A DNA stretch of 64,000 nt, taken from the NCBI GenBank assembly GCA_034142505.1, contig JAWZDV010000008.1:1-64000 (forward strand). Direction: 5' to 3'. Position numbers and translations under genes: made by a program. Below the pieces are notes generated by a model. It did not search any database, was not told where the DNA came from, and was given only the letters and a program-made list of their open reading frames with translations. Of the stretch, positions 7,979 to 15,710 are shown piece after piece (the first letter of the stretch is position 1; every line of letters starts with the position of its first letter). The DNA comes from Hungatella_A sp034142505. GTDB lineage: Bacteria; Bacillota; Clostridia; Lachnospirales; Lachnospiraceae.

Positions 7979-9089
7979 GACTGTCCTCCTCTGAATCGGT
8001 ATCGTTGGTATTGTTCGTGTTGGTATTGTTCGTGTCGTTATTGTTAGCATTGTCGGCATCGTCGATAGCTGGTGCTTCCTCAATAGCTAATGCATCTGTC
8101 TCTTCCACGTTTTCTATTTCTTCCACTTCCGTTTTCACCTTATCACCTGTCAGTTCCAGGAAGACATCTTCCAGGGATACTTTCTTCTCTCTCATAGACA
8201 GAATCGGAATGCCCTCCTCTGCAAATGCAAAGAACACCGTCTCCCTTACATCACGTTCATACGCACCATCATCCTCAAACTGGAACGACACGTTCGTTTC
8301 CCCGGTCTCCTCGTTCCGATGGGTGGCAAAATCCTTCATCCATGCAAAGGCATCTGTTTTTTCCAGAATCTCCTCCGCCGTGACCTCATCCGTCTTCACC
8401 GTCAGTTCCATTCCCCGGGTGCCGGCCATTTTCTCCAAGTTCTCCGGCGTATCGCTGGCTACCAGACGGCCGTGGGAAATAATCATGATTTTATCGCACA
8501 CCGCCTGTACCTCCGACAGGATGTGGGAGCTTAGAATCACCGTATGCTGTTTCCCCAATTCTTTAATCAAATCACGGATTTCAATAATCTGTTTCGGATC
8601 AAGCCCCACCGTCGGCTCATCTAAGATAATCACCGGCGGCATTCCCAAAATAGCCTGAGCCAGCCCCACTCTCTGCTTATATCCCTTTGACAGATTCCGG
8701 ATCAGCCGGTGTGACACATCCCCAAGCTTCGTCACAGAAACCGCCCTCTCGATCTCCGCCGTCCGGTTCTTCTTTGGAATCGCTTTCAGCTTCGCCGCGA
8801 ACTCCAAATACTCCGTCACCGTCATATCCACATACAACGGCGGAATCTCCGGCAGATACCCGATGCACTGCTTTGCTTTCTTCGGTTCCTCCAGAATATT
8901 ATGCCCCTCGATGATGATTTCCCCCTCAGTCGCCCCGAGATATCCTGTCATCATATTCATCGTCGTCGATTTCCCCGCCCCATTGGGTCCAAGAAATCCG
9001 TAAATAAATCCGTCTTCCACCGTGAAATTCAAATGGTCCACAGCCACATGGCCGCCATACTTCTTCACCAGATTTTTAACTTCGATCAC
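7962..9089 (-). CDS. ABC transporter ATP-binding protein (GldA-like) with Asn/Asp/Thr tail
   Basis: 375 residues starting at a GTG with GGAGGTC ahead of it. The N-terminal 230 residues are a full nucleotide-binding domain: Walker A GPNGAGKST (34-42), signature LSKGYKQRVGLAQAI, Walker B VIILDEPTVGLD and the switch histidine in ILSSHIL. A DUF4162-like C-terminal region follows. The last 40 or so residues are low complexity, made mostly of Asn, Asp and Thr, and their DNA overlaps the ribosome binding site and start of the permease. It would power export or membrane-protein work through the permease and GldG-like partners. Confidence 0.93.
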   Translation of the reverse strand: MIEVKNLVKKYGGHVAVDHLNFTVEDGFIYGFLGPNGAGKSTTMNMMTGYLGATEGEIIIEGHNILEEPKKAKQCIGYLPEIPPLYVDMTVTEYLEFAAKLKAIPKKNRTAEIERAVSVTKLGDVSHRLIRNLSKGYKQRVGLAQAILGMPPVIILDEPTVGLDPKQIIEIRDLIKELGKQHTVILSSHILSEVQAVCDKIMIISHGRLVASDTPENLEKMAGTRGMELTVKTDEVTAEEILEKTDAFAWMKDFATHRNEETGETNVSFQFEDDGAYERDVRETVFFAFAEEGIPILSMREKKVSLEDVFLELTGDKVKTEVEEIENVEETDALAIEEAPAIDDADNANNNDTNNTNTNNTNDTDSEEDSHDSDL

Positions 9090-9210
9090 AATCTTGACCT
9101 CCTTGTTATATGTCTCTATAACTCTACGGTGATTTTGTGAAAAATCTGTGTTTCAAATATGAAAATTTTATAATATATCAAAAAACCGTCACCATTCGCC
9201 TATTTCAAAC

Positions 9211-9250
9211 AAAAAAACACCCCGAAGCAACTGATTCCGCCCCGGAGTGT
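9211..9250 (-). terminator. Terminator after the rloB-like gene
   Basis: On the minus strand ACACTCCG and CGGGGTGT form a stem followed by TTTTTTT, about 30 nt after the stop at 9281. It is part of a 46-nt repeat that recurs at 11319-11364. Confidence 0.85.
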
Positions 9251-9261
9251 CACACCCAGTT
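9216..9261. repeat. 46-nt direct repeat, left copy, flanking the RloAB-like pair
   Basis: This 46-nt stretch matches 11319-11364 at 39 of 46 positions without gaps by my reading. Both copies include the terminator hairpin and the following CACAC(C/T)CAGTT. The two copies enclose the two AT-rich genes at 9281-11204. Confidence 0.75.
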
Positions 9262-9280
9262 ATAACTGAGTATCGACTAA

Positions 9281-9949
9281 CTATAAATATTGTTTTAATA
9301 CTTCCACCAATTCATAAACTCGTGTTGCTGGACAACATTTTGATGGCGGTAGATTCTCATAAGACTCATAAAGTTTCTTCGCCCTATTAATCGCAATATC
9401 CGTTTTATCGCATAAAATTGCGTAAATATTTTCCATATTTTTTAAATATCCTATTTTGTCTTCTAATATCTCTTTATATCGTTCACGTCCTACATCTACA
9501 ATTAAATCCTGCAAATGTAAAAGAAACCACAGTTCTATACACTCGTTCGACCATGCTACACGATATCTTCTTTTATCTTGTCTTCCTTCCGCACTATACT
9601 GAGTATTATCAAAATTATCCAAAGGAAAATCGTCCCTGTCATACATAAGCCAGACAACGGAAGCTTCCGAACAATCTGCCTCTACATGAGTTCTCGCATA
9701 TTCCAATAAACCAATCGTATTTCTGCCAATTCCTTTAACTATAATTCGTTTATCCGAAGAAAAGGAATAGTATTTCTTATTAATGGCATCTACCAGTCCC
9801 GATATATAATATGGTTCCGTTTTTGTCCCTTCGCTAACAATATAAGTATAAGGCGGCAGCTGATGCAATTCCTCTAATTTCTTTTTATGTCTCTCCATAC
9901 GGGAATTTAACTTTTTCTGGTCACTGGCTTTTAGCGGCTTTAAGCTCAT
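9281..9949 (-). CDS. RloB-like protein, likely nuclease partner of the AAA ATPase
   Basis: 222 residues with the RloB pattern: IVSEGTKTEPYY (39-48), an aspartate cluster YDRDDF (103-108) and SNECIELWFLLH (134-145). The spaced E then DxD pattern is like a TOPRIM-type metal site, so a nuclease role is plausible but not shown. RloA/RloB pairs occur in restriction islands, and AbiL-type abortive infection pairs are similar. GGGAG lies ahead of the start, which overlaps the end of the ATPase gene by 29 nt, so the two form one unit. The DNA is clearly more AT-rich than the neighbours, which suggests transfer. Confidence 0.82.
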   Translation of the reverse strand: MSLKPLKASDQKKLNSRMERHKKKLEELHQLPPYTYIVSEGTKTEPYYISGLVDAINKKYYSFSSDKRIIVKGIGRNTIGLLEYARTHVEADCSEASVVWLMYDRDDFPLDNFDNTQYSAEGRQDKRRYRVAWSNECIELWFLLHLQDLIVDVGRERYKEILEDKIGYLKNMENIYAILCDKTDIAINRAKKLYESYENLPPSKCCPATRVYELVEVLKQYL

Positions 9950-11204
9950 TATATTTCTCCCAATCTAAAATTTTTCTCAAGTAAGGATCTGCACCATATT
10001 TCCCTTCCATATATTGTTTTCCGTATGCTTCATCATTACGTGGATACTTACCATTTTCCTTTTTAAACGTCAACAAAGGATAAAGTTTTGATGCATTATT
10101 CCGATTCAGAGCGCAGAAGCAGATTTCATCACGTCTAAATACTTCGGAATTCATCGTTGTTATATCATGCGAAGTCAATAGTAGCTGCGCTCCGGTTGTA
10201 TTACTTTTCATATTCGTAAATAAACTAATAATATATCGAAGTAATTTGGGGTGGAGCTTCGCGTCCAATTCATCTGCAATCAAAACTTTTCCGTTCTGAA
10301 GACAATCTAAAATTTCTGCCATACAACTGAATAACTTTCTGGTTCCACTTGACTCTTCTTCAAACAGAAGTTCCTGTTCACTTCCGTCCTCCAATATATG
10401 CTTTGTATAAACTTCCTTAATATTGCCATCCACATCTTCCTCTAAACGAATACCAACTATATTAATATCCATTTCTCGCAGCATATCAAATAAAATATTT
10501 TGATACTCTTTATCCTCTGGAAAAAGAATTTGTCTTTCTTTTACAGGATTATCATAGTCCAACGCATTCATACTTAATAACCAGGAAACTGCCACGTCAA
10601 CAATGTCCACATCATAGTTTCCAGCTATATAAACAATCAAAGGCATCGTATTTTTCAATTTAGGGACAGTTATTTCTTTCAAAACATCCCCTAAATAAAA
10701 GTCGTCATTTACACGTTCAAATACAATACTTGCATTTTTTTCTCCTATTTTTCTGGCGTAAAGGTGCTCTTCCATAATTCTGTTATGCATTAATTCCAGT
10801 ATATACTTAAATTCAGTACCTTCGTTGCGAAAAAGGATTTCAAACTTTGTTGGTTTATTCCTACATTCTGAATCGAATTTATGATACTTCTCTTTAAAGT
10901 CAGATTCCTGTAGCATTTTAATAAATTTCTCTTTTTCTTCATAATCACTCAAATCAAGAGAATCTGCCTGTAATGGAATTAATTTGTTTCTTATAAAAGC
11001 TTTCAAAAAAGTTAAAGCTTCCAATACTGTTGACTTACCGCCGCCATTAGGACCATACAGAGCGATAACCGGTAGAAATTTTTCCTTATCTTTTTCATCT
11101 ATAATCAATTCTTCACAATTCTCACTGATATTCTCTGCGAAAAAGTCTACCATTGCTTCATCTCTAAATGATTTATAATTTTCAAAGATAAACTGACAAA
11201 TCAT
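9921..11204 (-). CDS. RloA-like AAA family ATPase
   Basis: 427-residue SMC/ABC-like ATPase of the AAA_15/AAA_21 group. Visible are the N-terminal FIFENYKSFRDEAMVDF, Walker A GPNGGGKST (51-59), the signature-like region FEEESSGTRKLF, Walker B VLIADELDAKLHP (about 303) and the switch histidine in LLLTSHDI. Such ATPases sense phage infection or DNA ends and control a partner effector, here probably the RloB-like protein. It has its own promoter upstream and AT-rich codon use unlike the flanking genes. The substrate and trigger cannot be told from sequence. Confidence 0.88.
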   Translation of the reverse strand: MICQFIFENYKSFRDEAMVDFFAENISENCEELIIDEKDKEKFLPVIALYGPNGGGKSTVLEALTFLKAFIRNKLIPLQADSLDLSDYEEKEKFIKMLQESDFKEKYHKFDSECRNKPTKFEILFRNEGTEFKYILELMHNRIMEEHLYARKIGEKNASIVFERVNDDFYLGDVLKEITVPKLKNTMPLIVYIAGNYDVDIVDVAVSWLLSMNALDYDNPVKERQILFPEDKEYQNILFDMLREMDINIVGIRLEEDVDGNIKEVYTKHILEDGSEQELLFEEESSGTRKLFSCMAEILDCLQNGKVLIADELDAKLHPKLLRYIISLFTNMKSNTTGAQLLLTSHDITTMNSEVFRRDEICFCALNRNNASKLYPLLTFKKENGKYPRNDEAYGKQYMEGKYGADPYLRKILDWEKYNELKAAKSQ

Positions 11205-11218
11205 ACTGCCTCCAATTT

Positions 11219-11284
11219 ATGAGATTTTTTCTCATTTATATGCTTGATATAAACAATTATAACCATATTTTGTTTACTACACAA
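11219..11284 (-). promoter_or_regulatory. Promoter and leader hairpin of the RloAB-like operon
   Basis: Minus strand TTGTGT (11284-11279), 17-nt spacer, TATAAT (11261-11256). Downstream, just before the GGAGG of the ATPase gene, ATGAGAttttttCTCAT (11219-11235 on the plus strand) is a short perfect hairpin. Confidence 0.6.
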
Positions 11285-11316
11285 TACTTTTTTAGATTTT
11301 TTCTCGTCTTGTGTGC

Positions 11317-11353
11317 AAAACACCCCGGAGCAGCAAATTCTACCCCGGAGTGT
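11317..11353 (-). terminator. Terminator after the zinc-ribbon gene of the GTPase module
   Basis: Minus strand ACACTCCGG and CCGGGGTGT pair around a 16-nt loop and are followed by TTTTG. It lies about 30 nt after the stop at 11386 and ends the three-gene operon 11386-15299. Confidence 0.8.
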
Positions 11354-11364
11354 CACACTCAGTT
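11319..11364. repeat. 46-nt direct repeat, right copy, flanking the RloAB-like pair
   Basis: Second copy of the terminator-bearing repeat at 9216-9261, in the same orientation, with 7 mismatches in 46. The simplest reading is that the RloAB-like pair entered at, or duplicated, a terminator of this sequence. Confidence 0.75.
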
Positions 11365-11385
11365 TCTATTTTTCCTTATTCCCTT

Positions 11386-11964
11386 TTATTCCACTTTTCG
11401 TCCACATTCCATGCACATAAACTGGCCTTCCGGGACTTTCGCCCCACAGATACATGTTTTAAATGACGTTTTTCCAGAACCTGCCGCAATGCTTTGTACG
11501 GTCGATTCAGACTGCAGCAATTGCTCCACACTGGCACCGCACTTAGAGCAGAACTTTTCTGTCTTACTCACTTCATTTCCGCAGATACAGATCAGCTTTC
11601 CATTGTCAACTTCTCTGCCACAGTTTGGGCAGAAACTTTGATTGGCGTTCAGGACACAGCCACATTGGCAGACCGTGCTTCCCTTCTGCTGCAGCTCCAT
11701 ACTCTGCTTTCTGGCCTCCAGTTCCTTAATTTCTTCATCCAGCGCCTGCATTTTTTCCAGATACCCGTCAATGCCTGTGATCTCCAGCTTCTTTTCCTGG
11801 CACTGGTCATAAACCTCCATGCCGATAAAACTGTATAACTGATTTTTTTCCTTTACTTTCTCTTCGATCTCTTTTTTGACCGAATTGATTGTTGTATTGA
11901 TCGTTACCACATTTGGTATTTTGACTGTTTCCATGACTTTTCCGAATATATTTTTTCCGGCCAT
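11386..11964 (-). CDS. Coiled-coil protein with three zinc ribbons
   Basis: 192 residues I cannot assign to a named family. Residues 25-95 read as a coiled coil. Three CxCG-CxxCG zinc ribbons follow, with cysteines at 99/101/112/115, 126/128/139/142 and 171/173/184/187; a Ser/Gly-rich linker (about 150-168) separates the last. There is no signal peptide or membrane segment, so it is probably cytoplasmic. GAGGAG precedes the ATG. It is the third gene of the module with the membrane protein and GTPase upstream, and could be an adaptor or sensor for them; that is inference from position only. Confidence 0.8.
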   Translation of the reverse strand: MAGKNIFGKVMETVKIPNVVTINTTINSVKKEIEEKVKEKNQLYSFIGMEVYDQCQEKKLEITGIDGYLEKMQALDEEIKELEARKQSMELQQKGSTVCQCGCVLNANQSFCPNCGREVDNGKLICICGNEVSKTEKFCSKCGASVEQLLQSESTVQSIAAGSGKTSFKTCICGAKVPEGQFMCMECGRKVE

Positions 11965-12018
11965 CCCATACTCCTCTTCTTTCCTGTGTTTATCTTGTGA
12001 TTCCCCATGCCATACAGC

Positions 12019-13383
12019 TTATGCCAGTCTTCGGATGGTCTCCCACTCTTTTACCAGTGCCTGAAATTGCTGTGCTTCGCTGTTTACCTGCATTTGCTCC
12101 TGATAATTTCCACCATTTAGCAGTTCCAGAATCAAATTCCGCCAGTCCAGTTCCATCTCTGTCCGAATCGCTTCGAATTTCTGCTGCGTATCCTGTTGTA
12201 CACCGTCCGTTTCCAGGAACCGTTCCACCTCGGGAGCCAGATAGCCGCCTACGGCTTCGCTATACCACTGACGGGATTTTTTCACAATCACGACCGCATA
12301 GAGAACATAAGCGATTCCTATGATATAAATGGCCACTTTATCCAGAAGCTTATCCAGAAATCCCGGAAGCTTATCCTCCATCTGTTCCCCCACCTTTTCC
12401 CCCATCTTTTCAGCCACCTGTTCCCCCACCTTTTCGGCCACTTGTTCGACCACCTTTCCAGACACTTGTTCCCCCGCCTGGTCCATTGCGTCATGATCGG
12501 ACACTTCTGTTTCTCCCATCGTCTCTATGGCCGCATTCTCCCTAGTCTGTCCAACATTAACGTTCATCACAAACCGAAAGGCCGGGATGGCAATCAGAGC
12601 AAATACCAGCGGAACCAGTATCATCACATATTTTCTGCAGTCTATTCTCTTTTTGATTTTTTCCATCGGTTTCACACAGCCTGCCGCCCATTGGCCGACA
12701 ATGTTCTGTTCTCCTGACAGCTGTGCCGCTTTTGCGGAGATCTTCTGCTTCAAAAGATCATATTTACTGTCATACATCTGATACATCCTTCTCTGTACGA
12801 CCTGTAATTTCTCATCTTTCAAATGGGTGAACAGGCTTTTTATCCTGGCTGCCATCTGGTCGCAGTTCTGAAATAAATCCTCTGTACAGGACTGCAGAAG
12901 CTGACCGGTCCTTGTGCGGTACGCCTGCTCCACTCCAGTCATATAATTGCAAAAGCTGCTGCCATTCCTTATGCAGTCATAATGGGCATCCGTATGAAGA
13001 ATCTCACGAATTCCGTTCTCCAGTTCTGTTTTGGCAAGGCTCTGTCCATTTCTATACTGCTCCGTCAAGGGGCCGTTGCTGTCCTGAAATAATGTAAGAA
13101 TTTCTTCCACTCTCTCCTGAACATCCTCCAGACGAATCTTGTCTTCCAAAAGCTCCGTCTCCTGCGTCAGTTCTGTCCTGTATTTTCTTCCGATATGATT
13201 CATCAGTGCCGGAATCTGCAGCAGTGCCTCCTCTACCCCCGCGGAATTTTCCTCGATCCCAAGCTTCTCCCGCAGTTCCACCACAGAATCAATCACTCTT
13301 CTGGGAAATTCCCGTTCTCGGACAAACTCCTCAAGTTCTCTTAAAAATTCCATTCCCCGTGTTTTTCTTTTTGTCTCAACCAT
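12019..13383 (-). CDS. Two-TM helical protein with tetrapeptide-repeat helix, partner of dynamin-like GTPase
   Basis: 454 residues, not recognised. The N-terminal 250 residues read as long alpha-helices with several cysteines. A membrane helix lies at about 252-274. It is followed by an acidic linker and eight tetrapeptides of the type (G/A/V)-E-(Q/K)-(V/M) at 304-335, then a second membrane helix at about 350-367 and a helical C-terminal domain. Both ends would thus be cytoplasmic with the repeat helix outside, or the repeat forms an amphipathic segment at the membrane. Its ATG overlaps the GTPase stop by one base (TGATG), so the two are tightly coupled. Confidence 0.82.
   Translation of the reverse strand: MVETKRKTRGMEFLRELEEFVREREFPRRVIDSVVELREKLGIEENSAGVEEALLQIPALMNHIGRKYRTELTQETELLEDKIRLEDVQERVEEILTLFQDSNGPLTEQYRNGQSLAKTELENGIREILHTDAHYDCIRNGSSFCNYMTGVEQAYRTRTGQLLQSCTEDLFQNCDQMAARIKSLFTHLKDEKLQVVQRRMYQMYDSKYDLLKQKISAKAAQLSGEQNIVGQWAAGCVKPMEKIKKRIDCRKYVMILVPLVFALIAIPAFRFVMNVNVGQTRENAAIETMGETEVSDHDAMDQAGEQVSGKVVEQVAEKVGEQVAEKMGEKVGEQMEDKLPGFLDKLLDKVAIYIIGIAYVLYAVVIVKKSRQWYSEAVGGYLAPEVERFLETDGVQQDTQQKFEAIRTEMELDWRNLILELLNGGNYQEQMQVNSEAQQFQALVKEWETIRRLA
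12379..12474 (-). repeat. Eight 12-bp tandem repeats encoding an E-Q/K-V tetrapeptide helix
   Basis: The 96 bp encode GEQV SGKV VEQV AEKV GEQV and then AEKM GEKV GEQM (residues 304-335 of the two-TM protein). Every fourth residue is Val or Met, with Glu, Gln and Lys between. The 12-bp unit is close to TTCCCCCACCTT on the plus strand. Confidence 0.85.
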
Positions 13384-15299
13384 CAGACTTCCTCTTTCTG
13401 CGTAACTGCATGCGCATTGATCTGTAACACCCGGTCCATCATTGTCTCCACCATCGCCATTTTTTGTTCCAAAACAGGAATATTCTGACTGTCAATATTC
13501 ACACTCATTCGAAATTCCATAAAACTTTTATCCGCCAATTCCATTTCCCTGCTGAAGATGTTGTCAATGACCTCCATCACTTCTTTAAACATCTGTTCTT
13601 TAATCTGCGCTACCTCTTTTTTGAAATCACAGATGCAGTCGTCAACAGCTTTCATCATATTTTTTCCACTGCACGCTTTGGCCAGTCTGTGTGCTATGAT
13701 GGCAATGACTACCGCTCCAATCAGACAGCCGATGACCGGCCAAAGGAATGAACTCCCCGCCACAGCAGCGGCGGTCTCAGCGGCTGTGGCGGCCGCTGCA
13801 GCCGCGGTTTCCACAGTGGCGGCTCCTGCCCCCGCAGCAACGACAGTACTGAGAGTACCGGCGGCTGTGGCGGCTGCGGCTCCGGTTGCCCCTACCGCTA
13901 AGTTCGCACCTGCAAAGCCAATTCCAATTCCCGCTCCAGCCCCTATGACCGCACCGGCTGCCGTACCTATGGTCACATCTCTGTCATATTTTTCACGTGC
14001 CGCCCAGACCTTGTAAAAAAGTTCCTCGGAAGCCTCAGAAAGTGTCTGATAGAAACTGCTTGTGGTACGCATGGTGGTTTCCGTCTTCTGAATCATTCCC
14101 CGCTTACTCTCCGCCAGGGAACCATAGAACCGGTTTTCCAGTCCGATCAGATTCTCCCGTTTCCGAAAAAATCCGGTGGCTTCTTCAAAGACTTGTTCCA
14201 AGTCTGCCAGATAGCTCCGAACCACCCGCTGGGTTTCTTTTGATACCCTGTCATTTAACTGGTTCTTATAGGTCTCGTTCGTGTTTGAGAGATATTCCAA
14301 AAAAGCGGACTCTCCGCCGTTAAACCGCTCTTTAATTTTATAGGGGTCCAGGCGTTTGATGACGCTGTTCTGATACTCATCAATCTCCTGTGTGATAACC
14401 TGCCGAAGCTGCTTCTTTAATTCTTCCGTCACTCGTTCGTTCCGTTCCACAAACGCATTCATCGACTGGTCTATCTTATGTAACACGGAAATATCTGCCT
14501 CATACTGTTTTTTACGGAGCTGAAAGGATTGCTGTAACTCTAAAAGCAGTTGGTTCAGATGCTCCATATTGTTCTGCTGATTTGTCAAAATGGGATTCTC
14601 ACCGAGAATGTTCTCCCCAATGTAGGTTCTCAATGGGGCGATGGATTGTTCTTTCTTTTCTGAGGCCAGCGATACACAGTATAGGGGCGCATGGATTCCT
14701 TCGTCCTGCATATAGCTTCGCAGCTTCATTTCCTGTTCTTTCACGGTCTCTGTGGAAACCTTGTCACAACCGGTCATGACAAATACCATTTTTTTGCAGT
14801 CCACTCCCTCCAGGAATTCCCACACAGTAAAGCTGCGGATCTTATCCACCGGAAATACCAGTAACAGAACGTTGCATTTCTGCACCAGACTTTTAGCACG
14901 GGATTTTACTGACAACGACTCCATGGTATCCAGCCCCTGCATATCGTAAACCACAATTCCCTCCAGTGACTGATTGCTGACAAATTGTCTTGTATAACCT
15001 GGCTCTACCTGAAGCACCATGTCCTGGACACCGTAGCGGATCTCCTCAATCCCCTTGGTTGGTTTCCCCATATCAGGCAAATCTCCCGGCAGAATTGCCT
15101 GAAGCAGGCTGGTCTTTCCTGAGCCACTGTCCCCCGCCGCAACAAAGGAAACCGCTTCCGATATCTGCTGTAAAAAATTCTGTACCATCTCTTTTTCCAC
15201 CGCCGCGTCACTGTCCTTGATCAGTTCTTTCACCAGCCCCAGAAATTCCTGTAACTCTTTCTGTTCCTCCAGACATAAAAATGTCTGTTTCTCATTCAT
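13383..15299 (-). CDS. Dynamin-like GTPase with Ala/Gly-rich membrane hairpin
   Basis: 638-residue large GTPase. G1 is GDSGSGKTS (56-64), a G2-like threonine lies in KPTKGIEE, G3 is DMQG (119-122) and the G4 position reads TGCD (176-179) in place of TKxD. A helical stalk follows; about 436-536 is an unusual Ala/Gly-rich hydrophobic stretch ending in a strongly hydrophobic SFLWPVIGCLIGAVVIAIIA, likely the membrane paddle. A second helical part ends the protein. This order fits bacterial dynamin-like proteins, which bend or tether membranes. The start at 15299 has GGAGGAA 8 nt upstream; 15314 is possible. It heads a three-gene operon. Confidence 0.85.
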   Translation of the reverse strand: MNEKQTFLCLEEQKELQEFLGLVKELIKDSDAAVEKEMVQNFLQQISEAVSFVAAGDSGSGKTSLLQAILPGDLPDMGKPTKGIEEIRYGVQDMVLQVEPGYTRQFVSNQSLEGIVVYDMQGLDTMESLSVKSRAKSLVQKCNVLLLVFPVDKIRSFTVWEFLEGVDCKKMVFVMTGCDKVSTETVKEQEMKLRSYMQDEGIHAPLYCVSLASEKKEQSIAPLRTYIGENILGENPILTNQQNNMEHLNQLLLELQQSFQLRKKQYEADISVLHKIDQSMNAFVERNERVTEELKKQLRQVITQEIDEYQNSVIKRLDPYKIKERFNGGESAFLEYLSNTNETYKNQLNDRVSKETQRVVRSYLADLEQVFEEATGFFRKRENLIGLENRFYGSLAESKRGMIQKTETTMRTTSSFYQTLSEASEELFYKVWAAREKYDRDVTIGTAAGAVIGAGAGIGIGFAGANLAVGATGAAAATAAGTLSTVVAAGAGAATVETAAAAAATAAETAAAVAGSSFLWPVIGCLIGAVVIAIIAHRLAKACSGKNMMKAVDDCICDFKKEVAQIKEQMFKEVMEVIDNIFSREMELADKSFMEFRMSVNIDSQNIPVLEQKMAMVETMMDRVLQINAHAVTQKEEV

Positions 15300-15350
15300 A
15301 AATTCTTCCTCCATGGATCATCCTATTTCTCATAGAAAAATATTTTTAGT

Positions 15351-15362
15351 CATCTTTAAGGT
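15351..15362. promoter_or_regulatory. Candidate XRE operator, site 1
   Basis: CATCTTTAAGGT, repeated exactly at 15405-15416. This copy begins 2 nt after the -10 box of the GTPase operon promoter, so a bound repressor would cover the transcription start. Confidence 0.6.
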
Positions 15363-15364
15363 AA

Positions 15365-15393
15365 ATTATAGTCTCATCACATGCTACTGTCAA
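15365..15393 (-). promoter_or_regulatory. Perfect consensus promoter of the GTPase operon
   Basis: Minus strand TTGACA (15393-15388), exactly 17 nt, then TATAAT (15370-15365). Both hexamers are the full sigma-A consensus. Two identical 12-bp repeats bracket it, which suggests a strong promoter kept silent by the divergent XRE regulator. Confidence 0.9.
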
Positions 15394-15404
15394 TATAAAT
15401 TACC

Positions 15405-15416
15405 CATCTTTAAGGT
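15405..15416. promoter_or_regulatory. Candidate XRE operator, site 2
   Basis: Second exact copy of CATCTTTAAGGT. With the next base it forms CATCTTTAAGGTG, an imperfect palindrome (5 of 6 pairs about a central T). It lies upstream of the -35 box of the GTPase promoter and just after a TATAAA (15394-15399) that may be the -10 box of the regulator gene, so it could serve autoregulation. Confidence 0.6.
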
Positions 15417-15437
15417 GGTTTAGAAAAGGAAGCATCT

Positions 15438-15704
15438 ATGAAAATCTATTTTTATGAAGGGAAAGCCAATTTGATCGGTCCACGGATCAAGGAGGCCCGA
15501 AAGGCCCTGCACTACTCTCAGGAAGACCTTGCCATACGCATGCAGCTGAGTAACATCGAAATCTCCCAAAAGGTCATCAGCCGTATTGAAAAGCAGGAAC
15601 GTTTCGTAACTGACTACGAACTCCTTGTTTTCTCCCGCGTCCTCCATGTCAGCGTCGGCTGGCTGCTTGGGATCGGGGGAGCGGATACCGGGACAGGATT
15701 TTAA
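15438..15704 (+). CDS. XRE-family helix-turn-helix regulator
   Basis: 88-residue DNA-binding protein. Residues 12-75 form a lambda-repressor-like HTH domain: GPRIKEARKALHYSQEDLAI with the recognition helix region in EISQKVISRIEKQERFVTD. There is no second domain, so the inducer is unclear. AAGGAA lies 8 nt before the ATG. It faces the dynamin-like GTPase operon across a 138-bp gap that carries a consensus promoter and two copies of a 12-bp repeat, so it most likely represses that operon and perhaps itself. It is the only plus-strand gene in this part of the window. Confidence 0.9.
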   Translation: MKIYFYEGKANLIGPRIKEARKALHYSQEDLAIRMQLSNIEISQKVISRIEKQERFVTDYELLVFSRVLHVSVGWLLGIGGADTGTGF

Positions 15705-15710
15705 CCGTGT

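Noticed and set aside
12379..12474. Iteron or protein-binding array
   Set aside because: The 12-bp units are inside a coding region and give a regular tetrapeptide helix; there is no origin or replication gene.
13383..15314. Reading the GTPase as an ABC or SMC ATPase
   Set aside because: It has no ABC signature or Walker B pair; the DMQG and TGCD motifs with a membrane paddle fit a dynamin-like GTPase better.
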